Program-made: the position numbers and the translations under genes
Notes under the pieces: generated by a model
Database searches by the model: none
Told to the model about the DNA's origin: nothing
What the model saw: the letters and a program-made list of their open reading frames with translations, nothing else
Shown: one piece after another, positions 1-6,662 of the stretch
Layout: every line of letters starts with the position of its first letter
How positions within the stretch are numbered: the first letter of the stretch is position 1
Origin: a candidate division WWE3 bacterium
GTDB taxonomy: Bacteria; Patescibacteriota; WWE3; 9FT-COMBO-53-11
Direction: 5' to 3'
Assembly: GCA_030620855.1 (NCBI GenBank)
Contig: JAUXIZ010000020.1
Location: 1-8,576 of the forward strand
DNA: 8,576 nt

Positions 1-125
1 AATATAAGCTCGACAGGATATTTATAATCCTTAGAGAAACTTATGAAGTCGCCAATATTTCTAGGCAACCGCTTTTCCTCTTTCTAAGCCGGGATAATTA
101 CAGAAAAAACAACTTTTTTACTCAT
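1..125 (-). pseudogene. GT2-family glycosyltransferase, 5' end only, interrupted by in-frame TAG
   Basis: On the minus strand an ATG at 125-123 overlaps the stop of the upstream glycosyltransferase by 8 nt (ATGAGTAA). The frame reads MSKKVVFSVIIPA, then TAG (86-84), then KEEKRLPRNIGDFISFSK and DYKYPVELI to the window edge. Apart from the TAG this is the N-terminus of a GT2 (dolichyl-phosphate-mannose-synthase-like) enzyme: the first beta strand SVIIPAYNEE, the RLPRNI helix, and the strand YPVELI that normally precedes VDDGS. The stop falls on the conserved Tyr of PAYNE. Known GT2 members of this type transfer a nucleotide-sugar onto polyprenyl phosphate at the inner membrane face, which fits the GtrA-GT39 partner encoded just upstream. 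A restart at TTG 68-66, behind a GAGG, is possible but would lose the nucleotide-binding strand. The defect could be a nonsense mutation, an assembly error or recoding. Family call fairly sure; gene status unsure. Confidence 0.6.
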
Positions 126-2298
126 TGTTTTGGATATGGTAAACCAGTATACCGCCACCTACGATCTTAATCGGTTCCTCATCTCTTAAAAACTCGTAGG
201 GATCGTCTTTTGCCCCCTTAGCAAGCTGAAATGGAGTAACTCCAACCGCATACCACTCTACCTCACTATCCAAGCCCTTGTCCCAATCTAAGGCCTGCGG
301 CACATAGAAAGAATTTATGAAGCCTCCAAACCAGACGTCTACCTTTATCTTTTCAATATTTTGCTCCTTCACAAACCTCTCGAGACGCATAAGATTTTGG
401 CCCCATTGAAGATTGGAATCAACGAAGACCTCGTGCTTGTCCCATCCTAAAACGCGCTGGACACCGTTGAAATACGCTATGTAATTTGGAAAAGAAAGGA
501 CAGTTCCTAAAACAAGCCAAACTGCCGCAAAACCCGCCGCTTTAGGAACCCACGAAACTTTATCCCAAAGATTAGATACGGAAGCTCCGATTAAAACGTA
601 TAAAAACGGCAAAGCAGGGAGCACATGGCGAATGCCTAGATTAAAACGCGAAGACACAGCAGAAAGGAAGTACACTACAAAAGGAACGGCCAGAAATAAA
701 ATCTTAAACCTCGAATTTGGAGACCTCAAAAGAACCCAAGCCGAAAACCATAAGGCAACAAAAAACCCCAGTACGGTGGGTATGGGTTCCTTAAGGGCAA
801 AGCTCACCGGAAAAAAGTACCACCAAGAAGACTCGGATACCTCGCCAAAAATAAAAGGAGCGTTCCCAGGCCTCACTCTGTTAATGACCGAATTAATACC
901 ACCAAAGTAATTTAAAATAGGTCGACCGCCGGGGAGATCGTCTAGAAAAGCTATCTTTTCCAAACCCGAGTGATAGTCACCGACAAAAATATCTTCTCCG
1001 GGGTTTGGGCAACAAACATCGTTTGGAAAAAGCAGGTAGTACCCCAAAAGGGTGGTAAAGAGCCCCACAAAAAATACGGGTAGACAAGACTTAACCACTT
1101 TTACAACCGAATCCCAAAACCTCGTTAGATCAAAGAACTTAAGAAACAGGATTAAACCTAAAACGGGGTAGAGAATTAGCGCCGAAAACTTAAAAAGGTT
1201 GGCTAAACCCAAGAAAATTCCGGTAAGAAGCAGATCTGTCTTTCGTTCTTCTTTTATGTATCTGTACAGGAAGTATAAAGTAGCTACAAACCCAAAAGTT
1301 ACCCCAACGTCCGTAGTAACTAGCCGGCCATGCGCTAAAAAGCTGGGCGAGAAGGAAAAGAGTAAAAGCGAAGCCAAACCCGCCCGCGAGCCGAACATGC
1401 CCCGCCCTAGAAGGTATACAAACCAGGATGCGAGCCCAAACACTAGTATCATAGGTAAGCGTGCTAGAAACACCACCAACTCGTGACTTACTCCCTGATC
1501 AAAAATAAGTCCAAATCCCTGCTTCCACTGCAACAACCAAAATGGGCCATCTTCCTCCTCCATCACCTTTGCCGTATCCTCAAGTGCAGGTGAGTCCAGC
1601 GAAAGCGCTGTTAGAGGAAGGGCGGAAATATATTTGCCAAGCGGTGGATGTTCCAGGTTGAAGAGCATCTTACCCAAGCCAATATAGGAGTATCCGGCAG
1701 CGATGTGGGGAACCTCATCCGAGGTCACTGAATCATTCAAGGCTGAGAAAGAAGCTATAAAAAGGGAGAGAAAGATTATACCTGCTGCAACTTTATTTAT
1801 CTTGTCAGGTTTTTTACTCTCTCCAATTTGATAAGTCCAGGCTAGATTTACAACAAAGTTCCAAATCAGCGATGCTCCGGTGGCAAGCGCTAAAGACAGA
1901 AGCTGAGAATGCAAGTTGGGTAACGGCGAAGACACAACCCTTGCAAAGGAAAATACTAAAGAATTTATTCCCAAACCAACTAAAGCCGTAATAAAAAACT
2001 TGCCTACCCTGGAATAGGCAAAAAAACCTACACCGTCCTCCTGACCTTTAGCGACTTCGTCTCTGAAAGTCCAAAGACTATTAAAAACAAAACTATTGAC
2101 TACGGCAAATAGAAAGGAAAACGCCTTGGCCAAAACCTCTCGTGCGCCAAAGAAAGGAAAAACATTTATCAGGATAAAGAATATGAGCCAATCTACCGCC
2201 GTGTTGGAGATCCCTACCAAAGAAAAGCGGAGAAATTTCTTGGAAACGCTTTTTCCACTAGAACTATTCCAACGGCTTAAACGATTAAAAACTTCCAC
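118..2298 (-). CDS. GtrA domain fused to GT39/PMT-like membrane glycosyltransferase
   Basis: This 726-residue polytopic membrane protein starts with GTG (2298-2296); no ATG lies near the N-terminus. Residues about 20-157 form a four-helix GtrA domain (FLRFSLVGISNTAVDWLIF at the start, FNSLWTF after helix 2), a family that moves polyprenyl-phosphate sugars across the membrane. Residues about 168-610 look like a GT39/PMT-type transferase, which uses polyprenyl-phosphate sugars. The first outer loop carries D194-E195 (TSDEVPHIAAGYSYI), followed by HPPLGKY (217-223), HGRLVTTDVG (323-332) and a run of hydrophobic helices. A soluble C-terminal part holds DSNLQWGQNLMRL (627-639), a motif typical of these enzymes. 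The acceptor is unknown; cell-surface glycan or protein glycosylation is inferred. There is no Shine-Dalgarno. A TAATAT box ends 6 nt before the GTG. The gene follows rpoD after 84 nt and runs directly into the broken GT2 frame. Confidence 0.85.
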   Translation of the reverse strand: MEVFNRLSRWNSSSGKSVSKKFLRFSLVGISNTAVDWLIFFILINVFPFFGAREVLAKAFSFLFAVVNSFVFNSLWTFRDEVAKGQEDGVGFFAYSRVGKFFITALVGLGINSLVFSFARVVSSPLPNLHSQLLSLALATGASLIWNFVVNLAWTYQIGESKKPDKINKVAAGIIFLSLFIASFSALNDSVTSDEVPHIAAGYSYIGLGKMLFNLEHPPLGKYISALPLTALSLDSPALEDTAKVMEEEDGPFWLLQWKQGFGLIFDQGVSHELVVFLARLPMILVFGLASWFVYLLGRGMFGSRAGLASLLLFSFSPSFLAHGRLVTTDVGVTFGFVATLYFLYRYIKEERKTDLLLTGIFLGLANLFKFSALILYPVLGLILFLKFFDLTRFWDSVVKVVKSCLPVFFVGLFTTLLGYYLLFPNDVCCPNPGEDIFVGDYHSGLEKIAFLDDLPGGRPILNYFGGINSVINRVRPGNAPFIFGEVSESSWWYFFPVSFALKEPIPTVLGFFVALWFSAWVLLRSPNSRFKILFLAVPFVVYFLSAVSSRFNLGIRHVLPALPFLYVLIGASVSNLWDKVSWVPKAAGFAAVWLVLGTVLSFPNYIAYFNGVQRVLGWDKHEVFVDSNLQWGQNLMRLERFVKEQNIEKIKVDVWFGGFINSFYVPQALDWDKGLDSEVEWYAVGVTPFQLAKGAKDDPYEFLRDEEPIKIVGGGILVYHIQNNE

Positions 2299-2304
2299 AA
2301 AGAT

Positions 2305-2310
2305 ATATTA
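2305..2310 (-). promoter_or_regulatory. Possible -10 box for the GtrA-GT39 gene
   Basis: TAATAT on the minus strand lies 6 nt before the GTG start, with no Shine-Dalgarno in between. A start site about 7 nt downstream would put the transcript 5' end at the start codon. No good -35 and no extended TG are seen, so this is the weakest of the set. Confidence 0.3.
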
Positions 2311-2337
2311 CTTTAAGTGAGCGAAGTGAGTTTAAAG
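2311..2337. repeat. Short inverted/direct repeat between rpoD and the glycosyltransferase
   Basis: CTTTAA (2311-2316) and TTAAAG (2332-2337) are inverted. Between them GTGAG occurs twice as a direct repeat separated by CGAA. The 6-bp AT-only stem is weak. It may act with the neighbouring hairpin at 2342-2361 or be a protein-binding site. No function can be assigned. Confidence 0.3.
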
Positions 2338-2341
2338 CTAA

Positions 2342-2361
2342 GGTTTTTTGAAAGAAAAACC
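2342..2361 (-). terminator. Possible weak terminator downstream of rpoD
   Basis: On the minus strand GGTTTTT and AAAAACC form a 7-bp stem around a 6-nt loop, 21 nt past the rpoD stop. The stem is AT-rich and the run after it (TTAGCTTT) is a poor U tract, so termination would be partial. Some readthrough into the glycosyltransferase gene is likely. Confidence 0.4.
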
Positions 2362-2382
2362 CGTCCTTTTATCAACAAGTTA

Positions 2383-3552
2383 TTAAAGGTAATCCTTAAT
2401 GATTTTGGATCTTGAGGGGTGGCGGAGTTTTCTTATGGCTTTGGCTTCGATTTGCCGAATTCTCTCACGGGTTACGCCAAACTCCTTGCCGACCGCTTCA
2501 AGTGTCCTTGGCTTGCCGTCTCTAAGCCCGAATCTCAGCTCGATGACCTTCTGTTCCCGAGGGGAAAGGGATCCCAACACTTCAAGAAGCTGATGCTTAA
2601 GAAGTTCTTTGGAAGTGTCGTCGGTTGGAGCGGAAATCTCCTCATCGGCCACAAAATCCTTAAGGCGGGAGTCTTTCTCTTCGCCAATCGGAGTTTCCAA
2701 GGAGGTTGGTTTCTGGGAGATTTTTACAATTTCCCGGGCTTTGTCGCCAGTGATGTCCATTTCTTTACCGATCTCCTCCGGAGTGGGCTCGCGATCCAGC
2801 TTTTGCTCCAGCTGGCGCTGGATGCGGTTGAATTTGTTGATAGTTTCGATCATGTGGACCGGGATTCTGATGGTCCGAGCCTGATCCGCAATCGCCCGGG
2901 TAATCCCCTGCCTAATCCACCAAGTTGCGTAAGTCGAAAATTTAAACCCTCGCTGCCATTCAAACTTCTCGACCGCGCGCATCAAGCCAATATTTCCCTC
3001 CTGAATAAGATCCAAAAATGACAACCCGCGCCCTAAATACTTTTTGGCAATCGAGACCACAAGCCTAAGATTTGCTTTAGTCAGTCTTTCCCAAGCATGG
3101 TCTCCCAATCGGGCGTCCTTCTTTAGCTTGTTCCTGGTTTTTTTGCTCATCCGAGACGTTGCTTTTTTAAGCCGGGCGGTTGCTTTTCCTCCCTTTTCGA
3201 TTGCTTTTGCCAGCTCGACCTCCTCGGGCTTGGTCAAGAGAGCGGTTCTGCCGATTTCCCTAAGATACATCCTGACGGGATCGGAGGTGATGGTGGTGTC
3301 GCGGCGGGCTTTGGCTTTGGCTTTGAGCTCCTTTTCGATCTCTTCGGGCTTCTTTTCTTCTTCTTCCGCAGTCTCAAATACGTCAATGCCTTCTTCGATA
3401 AAAACGGAATAAAGGTCATCCAGCTTCTCAATGTCTTCTTCGGCTTCCGGAAAGTTTGAAAGGACCTCCTCTTGGGTTATGTAGCCCTCCCGCTTGCCTT
3501 TTTCAATGAGTTTTTTGATTATAGGTGAATCGGTTTTTTTAATCTTTACCAT
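2383..3552 (-). CDS. rpoD: Housekeeping RNA polymerase sigma factor (sigma-70)
   Basis: This 389-residue group-1 sigma factor directs RNA polymerase to -10/-35 promoters. Region 1.1-like sequence is at about 8-60, followed by an acidic stretch (61-72). Region 1.2 (DPVRMYLREIG) is at 91-101 and region 2.1-2.2 (NLRLVVSIAKKYLGRG...DLIQEGN) at 161-187. Region 2.3-2.4 (FKFSTYATWWIRQ through RTIRIPVHM) is at 203-234, with the aromatic melting residues and -10 recognition residues intact. Region 3 is at about 235-305. Region 4 ends in the helix-turn-helix TLEAVGKEFGVTRERIRQIE (350-369). A basic insert of about 30 residues (121-150) separates regions 1.2 and 2.1, as in actinobacterial-type sigmas. 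The ATG lies within the last codons of dnaG with a 14-nt overlap and no Shine-Dalgarno, pointing to translational coupling. The dnaG-rpoD order matches the classic macromolecular synthesis operon, here without rpsU. Confidence 0.97.
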   Translation of the reverse strand: MVKIKKTDSPIIKKLIEKGKREGYITQEEVLSNFPEAEEDIEKLDDLYSVFIEEGIDVFETAEEEEKKPEEIEKELKAKAKARRDTTITSDPVRMYLREIGRTALLTKPEEVELAKAIEKGGKATARLKKATSRMSKKTRNKLKKDARLGDHAWERLTKANLRLVVSIAKKYLGRGLSFLDLIQEGNIGLMRAVEKFEWQRGFKFSTYATWWIRQGITRAIADQARTIRIPVHMIETINKFNRIQRQLEQKLDREPTPEEIGKEMDITGDKAREIVKISQKPTSLETPIGEEKDSRLKDFVADEEISAPTDDTSKELLKHQLLEVLGSLSPREQKVIELRFGLRDGKPRTLEAVGKEFGVTRERIRQIEAKAIRKLRHPSRSKIIKDYL

Positions 3553-5293
3553 CGATCTTGCGACTTAACTCCTGTATCTGGCGCTGGAGCTTTTTGACCT
3601 GGGCCGGCTTTTCGGCTTTTTCCGCTTTGCGGACTTGCACCAAGAGCTCCTTTCTTTCTCTAATAAAACGCCCTTTTTTAACGGCTGCAAGCGCTTTTGC
3701 AAACTCTTCCTCCACATCGGTCTGCGGCAGAGGAATAAGCACCAGCTCCTCAAAAACACGCCTCAAATCCCCGTCAAGTTTACCAGAAAAGTTCTCCAGA
3801 CGAAACCGCTTTATATCTTTTAAATACCCTTTAAGGGCTTCCAAAAGAGCTAGCAGCTTGAGGTCTTTTATGTCCTCGAGCGCAATCTTTCGAATGGTAC
3901 TTTTTATTCTGCTTGGCGGGACGGAGAAAAGCATTGCAAAAAGATAGGCTTCTTTTCTAGGGAGTTTGGAGGACTTGGAGGTTTCTTTAACGGAAGAGGC
4001 AAAAACTCTTTCGCCCTCAATAGCTTCCTCCTTTTCCAGCTGTTTCCAAAGCACCTTTTCATCAATATCCAGCTCTTTGGCAAGGCGGGAAAGATACCCG
4101 GCTTTTTCAACCTCATTGGCCAAGCTTTTAACAACCGGCAAGATCTCCCCGGCAATTTTCTTTTTGCCCAGCGGAGTTAACGGGTCAAAACGGGAAAGAG
4201 CCGACTCCAGGTAAAAGTCGAAAATCGGAGGAGCTTTCTCAACCAGATCCTTGAATCCGTCCTCATCTTCGCGAATGGCTTCGTCCGGATCCTTGCCCTC
4301 GGGCAAAAGAATAGCCCTGACCTCAAGCCCCGCAGACTGGGCAATAAAAATGCCCTTTTTAGTGGCTTCGAGCCCCGCAGCATCCCGGTCAAAACAAAGC
4401 AAAAGATTATTTGCAAAGCGGGAAAGAGTAGTTATTTGTTCAGAGGATAAGGCGGTCCCTTTGGTAGCCGTAACATTTTTGAGCCCTTTCTCATAAAGAG
4501 CAATTGCATCAAGCTCCCCCTCCACTAAAATGGCGGTCTTTTTCTTCTTAATCTCCCGCTTAGCTAAATCAAAGTTATAGAGCAGGCGACGCTTCTCAAA
4601 AACCGGAGTCTCGGTTGTGTTTATGTATTTGGGCTGCTCATCGCCCAAAGCCCTGCCGGAAAACCCGATCACCCGCCCCGTTGAGGAGCGAAGTGGAAAC
4701 ATAGCCCGCCCGCGGAAAAAGTCGTAGTAGCCGCGGCCTTGGTCTTTTCTACTGGCCAAACCGCTTTGCAAAAGGTCTGTGACGGTGTAGCCTTTTTTGA
4801 CGATAAAGCGCCCCAAGCTGTCCCAAGAGCGCGGCGCGTACCCGAGGTTAAACTCCTCGATCGAATCTTTGCTAAGTCCTCGCTTTTTGAGAAACCCTAA
4901 CGCCGGCTTGCCGACATCGTGCTTTGTCAAAAGGTGATGGAAGAAATCGGAGGCTAGGCGATTGATCTCATAGAACTTTTCCTTCTGACGCTCCTCGGGG
5001 CTTTGCTTGCGGCTTACAAGTTTAACTCCCGCTCTCTTTGCCATCTCTTTAAGCGCCTCACCAAAGGAAACGCCTTCGATCGCGCTGTAAAAGGATAAAG
5101 CGTCCCCTCCTTCAGAACAGCCAAAACACTTAAAAATCTGGAGAGTTGGAGAAACCATAAAAGAAGGAGTTTTCTCGGAGTGGAAAGGGCAAAGAGCCTT
5201 GTAGTTCTTACCCGACTTGGTAAGCGGTACGTAGGAGGAAACTACGTCAACAATGTCGAGCTTTCGTTTTATCTCCTCAATCTGGTCGGCCAT
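3539..5293 (-). CDS. dnaG: DNA primase
   Basis: A 584-residue primase of normal bacterial length that makes RNA primers at the replication fork. The N-terminal CHC2 zinc finger uses C35, H38, C56 and C59 (CPFH...CFGC). The catalytic core follows, with RRLLYNFDLAK (235-245) leading into Toprim. Metal-binding acidic residues are E258 in ILVEGELDAI, D302 and D304 in FDRDAAG, and D335/D337 in KDPDEA. The C-terminal 150 residues are helical and charged, as expected for the helicase-binding part. I chose ATG 5293-5291 (MADQIEEIK) over a TTG two codons upstream, because the family starts this way and ATG is the usual codon. There is no Shine-Dalgarno; an extended -10 (TGCTAAACT) ends 8 nt before the ATG. 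It lies 48 nt downstream of tRNA-Ser(CGA), so it may also be served by the tRNA promoter. Confidence 0.97.
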   Translation of the reverse strand: MADQIEEIKRKLDIVDVVSSYVPLTKSGKNYKALCPFHSEKTPSFMVSPTLQIFKCFGCSEGGDALSFYSAIEGVSFGEALKEMAKRAGVKLVSRKQSPEERQKEKFYEINRLASDFFHHLLTKHDVGKPALGFLKKRGLSKDSIEEFNLGYAPRSWDSLGRFIVKKGYTVTDLLQSGLASRKDQGRGYYDFFRGRAMFPLRSSTGRVIGFSGRALGDEQPKYINTTETPVFEKRRLLYNFDLAKREIKKKKTAILVEGELDAIALYEKGLKNVTATKGTALSSEQITTLSRFANNLLLCFDRDAAGLEATKKGIFIAQSAGLEVRAILLPEGKDPDEAIREDEDGFKDLVEKAPPIFDFYLESALSRFDPLTPLGKKKIAGEILPVVKSLANEVEKAGYLSRLAKELDIDEKVLWKQLEKEEAIEGERVFASSVKETSKSSKLPRKEAYLFAMLFSVPPSRIKSTIRKIALEDIKDLKLLALLEALKGYLKDIKRFRLENFSGKLDGDLRRVFEELVLIPLPQTDVEEEFAKALAAVKKGRFIRERKELLVQVRKAEKAEKPAQVKKLQRQIQELSRKIDGKD

Positions 5294-5301
5294 GTGCAAT
5301 T

Positions 5302-5310
5302 AGTTTAGCA
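5302..5310 (-). promoter_or_regulatory. Extended -10 promoter for dnaG-rpoD
   Basis: On the minus strand TGCTAAACT ends 8 nt before the dnaG ATG, in the 48-nt gap after tRNA-Ser(CGA). The hexamer and the bases after it (TAAACTAATT) are identical to those in front of the membrane-protein gene at 7164-7173. No convincing -35 is visible. The position predicts a leaderless or nearly leaderless dnaG mRNA. Confidence 0.5.
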
Positions 5311-5341
5311 GGGACAAATCAAAATCGGGACAGGGCAACTG

Positions 5342-5429
5342 TGGCGGAGGCGGGAGGATTCGAACCTCCGTGGGGTAAACCCCGCATGGTTTTCGAGACC
5401 AGCCCGTTAAACCGCTCCGGCACGCCTCC
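5342..5429 (-). tRNA. tRNA-Ser(CGA)
   Basis: An 88-nt class II tRNA. The acceptor arm pairs GGAGGCG with CGCCTCC, then G73 and an encoded CCA. The anticodon loop CTCGAAA gives anticodon CGA, reading UCG. The long variable arm has a GGGG/CCCC stem, and the T arm is GGAGG-TTCGAAT-CCTCC. The first pair of the anticodon stem (C27-U43) appears mismatched. It lies 48 nt upstream of dnaG on the same strand and diverges from the carboxypeptidase gene. Confidence 0.95.
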
Positions 5430-5453
5430 ACTAGACTGCCCTTCCTTTCGAGA

Positions 5454-5459
5454 TATACT
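5454..5459 (+). promoter_or_regulatory. Possible -10 box for the D,D-carboxypeptidase gene
   Basis: TATACT, followed by AATT as at dnaG, ends 19 nt before the ATG at 5479. It would give a leader of roughly 12 nt without a Shine-Dalgarno. No clear -35 is seen. It adjoins the divergent tRNA-Ser(CGA) -10 box. Confidence 0.35.
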
Positions 5460-5460
5460 A

Positions 5461-5466
5461 ATTATA
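5461..5466 (-). promoter_or_regulatory. -10 box of the tRNA-Ser(CGA) promoter
   Basis: A perfect TATAAT on the minus strand lies 31 nt before the mature tRNA 5' end. Its flanks (CAGG before, TA after) resemble those of the TATAAT in front of the tRNA-Arg operon. The -35 is poor. It probably drives the tRNA and perhaps dnaG-rpoD as well. Confidence 0.5.
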
Positions 5467-5478
5467 CCTGCACACCAA

Positions 5479-6267
5479 ATGATTAATAACAACATCCTCA
5501 AAAAAATACTTTGGCCGTCCTGTTACGTAGTACTGCTTGCGGCTGCGATTTTCGGACTGATCGGGGAAAGACCCAAAGAAATTGGGCAAAAGATTAGCTG
5601 GGACGGTTTCAAAACCGTACCTCCCGCCGGCGAGGTTCAAGCTGCGGCGGTGGCGCTTGAGGTCCCCCCAAACTATTTGGGTTCTGTGACCGTTGATGTT
5701 GAAAAGGATATGACACTCGCCTACGTCAACAAAACCTTTGCCCTGCCGGCAAGCTACGTCCCGCCAAATCTCAAGCAAATAACCGGATTTTCAACCTACG
5801 GAAATCAACTTTTGCGGGCGGACGTTCTACCCTACCTGGATAAGCTTTTTGCGGCCGCAAAAGGGGCTGGTTTTAACCTGGCGATCGCATCCGCTTACAG
5901 GTCGTACGCTTACCAAGTTGAAACCTTTTATTTTTGGGTAGAGCAGTTTGACTACCAAACGGCTCTGCAGGGTTCAGCACGGCCCGGGCATTCCGAACAC
6001 CAGCTTGGTACAACGGTAGATATATCGCTAGAATCATTGAAGTTTGAAACCTTCTCCAGTAGCGCGGCCGCCCCGTGGGTAGCCAAAAACGCCTCCAAGT
6101 ATGGTTTTGTCGTTTCCTACCCGCCCGGAAAAGAACAAATCACCGGATACATAAGCGAGCCCTGGCATATCCGCTGGGTAGGGGTAGATTTGGCAACTAA
6201 ACTATACAAAAGAGGAATAACTCTTGAGGAATACTTTAGAGAGAAAAACACCTGGCAAAGTTCTTAA
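5479..6267 (+). CDS. Membrane-anchored VanY-type D-alanyl-D-alanine carboxypeptidase
   Basis: A 262-residue M15B-family zinc peptidase, expected to trim the terminal D-Ala from peptidoglycan stem peptides outside the membrane. An N-terminal signal anchor (about 10-28, LWPSCYVVLLAAAIFGLIG) has no lipobox. The catalytic domain spans about 95-255. Its signature is SAYRSY (138-143), GHSEHQLGTTVDIS (170-183) and EPWHIRWVG (227-235). Zinc ligands would be H174, D181 and H230, with E227 as general base, so all key residues are present. The frame is open back to 5341, but that stretch is the complement of tRNA-Ser(CGA). ATG 5479 is the first sensible start and sits just before the anchor. There is no Shine-Dalgarno (CACACCAA precedes the ATG). 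The stop is 6 nt from the 3' end of the opposing tRNA operon, with no terminator between. Substrate (D-Ala-D-Ala or D-Ala-D-Lac) cannot be told. Confidence 0.92.
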   Translation: MINNNILKKILWPSCYVVLLAAAIFGLIGERPKEIGQKISWDGFKTVPPAGEVQAAAVALEVPPNYLGSVTVDVEKDMTLAYVNKTFALPASYVPPNLKQITGFSTYGNQLLRADVLPYLDKLFAAAKGAGFNLAIASAYRSYAYQVETFYFWVEQFDYQTALQGSARPGHSEHQLGTTVDISLESLKFETFSSSAAAPWVAKNASKYGFVVSYPPGKEQITGYISEPWHIRWVGVDLATKLYKRGITLEEYFREKNTWQSS

Positions 6268-6273
6268 TTAAGA

Positions 6274-6350
6274 TGGTGCTCCCAGGGCGACTCGAACGCC
6301 CAACCTTTGGTTTCGGAAACCAACGCTCTGTCCAGTTGAGCTATGGGAGC
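6274..6350 (-). tRNA. tRNA-Arg(CCG)
   Basis: A 77-nt tRNA. The acceptor pairs GCTCCCA with TGGGAGC, then A73 and an encoded CCA. The anticodon loop TTCCGAA gives CCG, reading CGG. The T arm is GGGCG-TTCGAGT-CGCCC. It is the last member of the four-tRNA operon. Its 5' end directly abuts the CCA of tRNA-Ser(GGA). Confidence 0.95.
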
Positions 6351-6440
6351 TGGCGGTGGGGGTGGGATTCGAACCCACGAACCCCGTGAAGGGTTACTCG
6401 CTTTCCAGGCGAGCCCGTTCGGCCACTCTGGCACCCCACC
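6351..6440 (-). tRNA. tRNA-Ser(GGA)
   Basis: A 90-nt class II tRNA. The acceptor pairs GGTGGGG with CCCCACC, then G73 and CCA. The anticodon loop CTGGAAA gives GGA, reading UCU and UCC. A long variable arm is present, and the T stem is GTGGG/CCCAC. There is zero spacing to the next tRNA (Arg CCG) and 2 nt to the previous one (Ser UGA). Confidence 0.95.
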
Positions 6441-6442
6441 AC

Positions 6443-6532
6443 TGGCGGAAGGGGAGGGATTCGAACCCCCGAACCTCTTGCGAGGTCTCACGCTCTCAAG
6501 GCGTGCGCATTCGTCCACTCTGCCACCCTTCC
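6443..6532 (-). tRNA. tRNA-Ser(UGA)
   Basis: A 90-nt class II tRNA. The acceptor pairs GGAAGGG with CCCTTCC, then G73 and CCA. The anticodon stem CACGC/GCGTG encloses CTTGAGA, giving anticodon TGA and reading UCA (and UCG by wobble). The variable arm pairs CCTC with GAGG. It lies 5 nt downstream of tRNA-Arg(GCG). Confidence 0.95.
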
Positions 6533-6537
6533 TAAGG

Positions 6538-6613
6538 TGGTACGCCCGACAGGATTCGAACCTGCGACCTCCGGCTCCGCAAGCCGACGCTCTATCCGCT
6601 AAGCTACGGGCGC
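6538..6613 (-). tRNA. tRNA-Arg(GCG)
   Basis: A 76-nt tRNA. The acceptor pairs GCGCCCG with CGGGCGT (G1-U72 wobble), then A73 and CCA. The D loop (GCGGATAGAGC) contains the A20-type Arg identity base. The anticodon loop TTGCGGA gives GCG, reading CGC and CGU. Most bacteria use ACG (edited to ICG) here, so GCG is unusual. It is the first tRNA of the operon. Confidence 0.93.
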
Positions 6614-6637
6614 ACATATTAAGCCGTAATTATCTTA

Positions 6638-6643
6638 ATTATA
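6638..6643 (-). promoter_or_regulatory. -10 box of the four-tRNA operon
   Basis: A perfect TATAAT on the minus strand lies 25 nt before the 5' end of tRNA-Arg(GCG), within the 49-nt gap after the membrane-protein gene. The context CAGGT-TATAAT-TA is close to that at tRNA-Ser(CGA). The -35 position (GTAAGC at 17-nt spacing) is weak. Confidence 0.5.
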
Positions 6644-6662
6644 ACCTGACACGGAAAGAGGC

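Noticed and set aside
632..1486. Plus-strand open frames inside the GtrA-GT39 gene.
   Set aside because: They are lysine- and proline-rich shadows opposite a clear membrane protein.
2419..3021. A 200-codon open frame opposite rpoD.
   Set aside because: It lies antisense to the conserved sigma regions 2-4, has no recognisable domain or ribosome-binding site, and arises from the codon pattern of rpoD.
5341..5478. N-terminal extension of the carboxypeptidase frame by 46 codons.
   Set aside because: It is the complement of tRNA-Ser(CGA) plus its promoter; the signal anchor begins right after ATG 5479.
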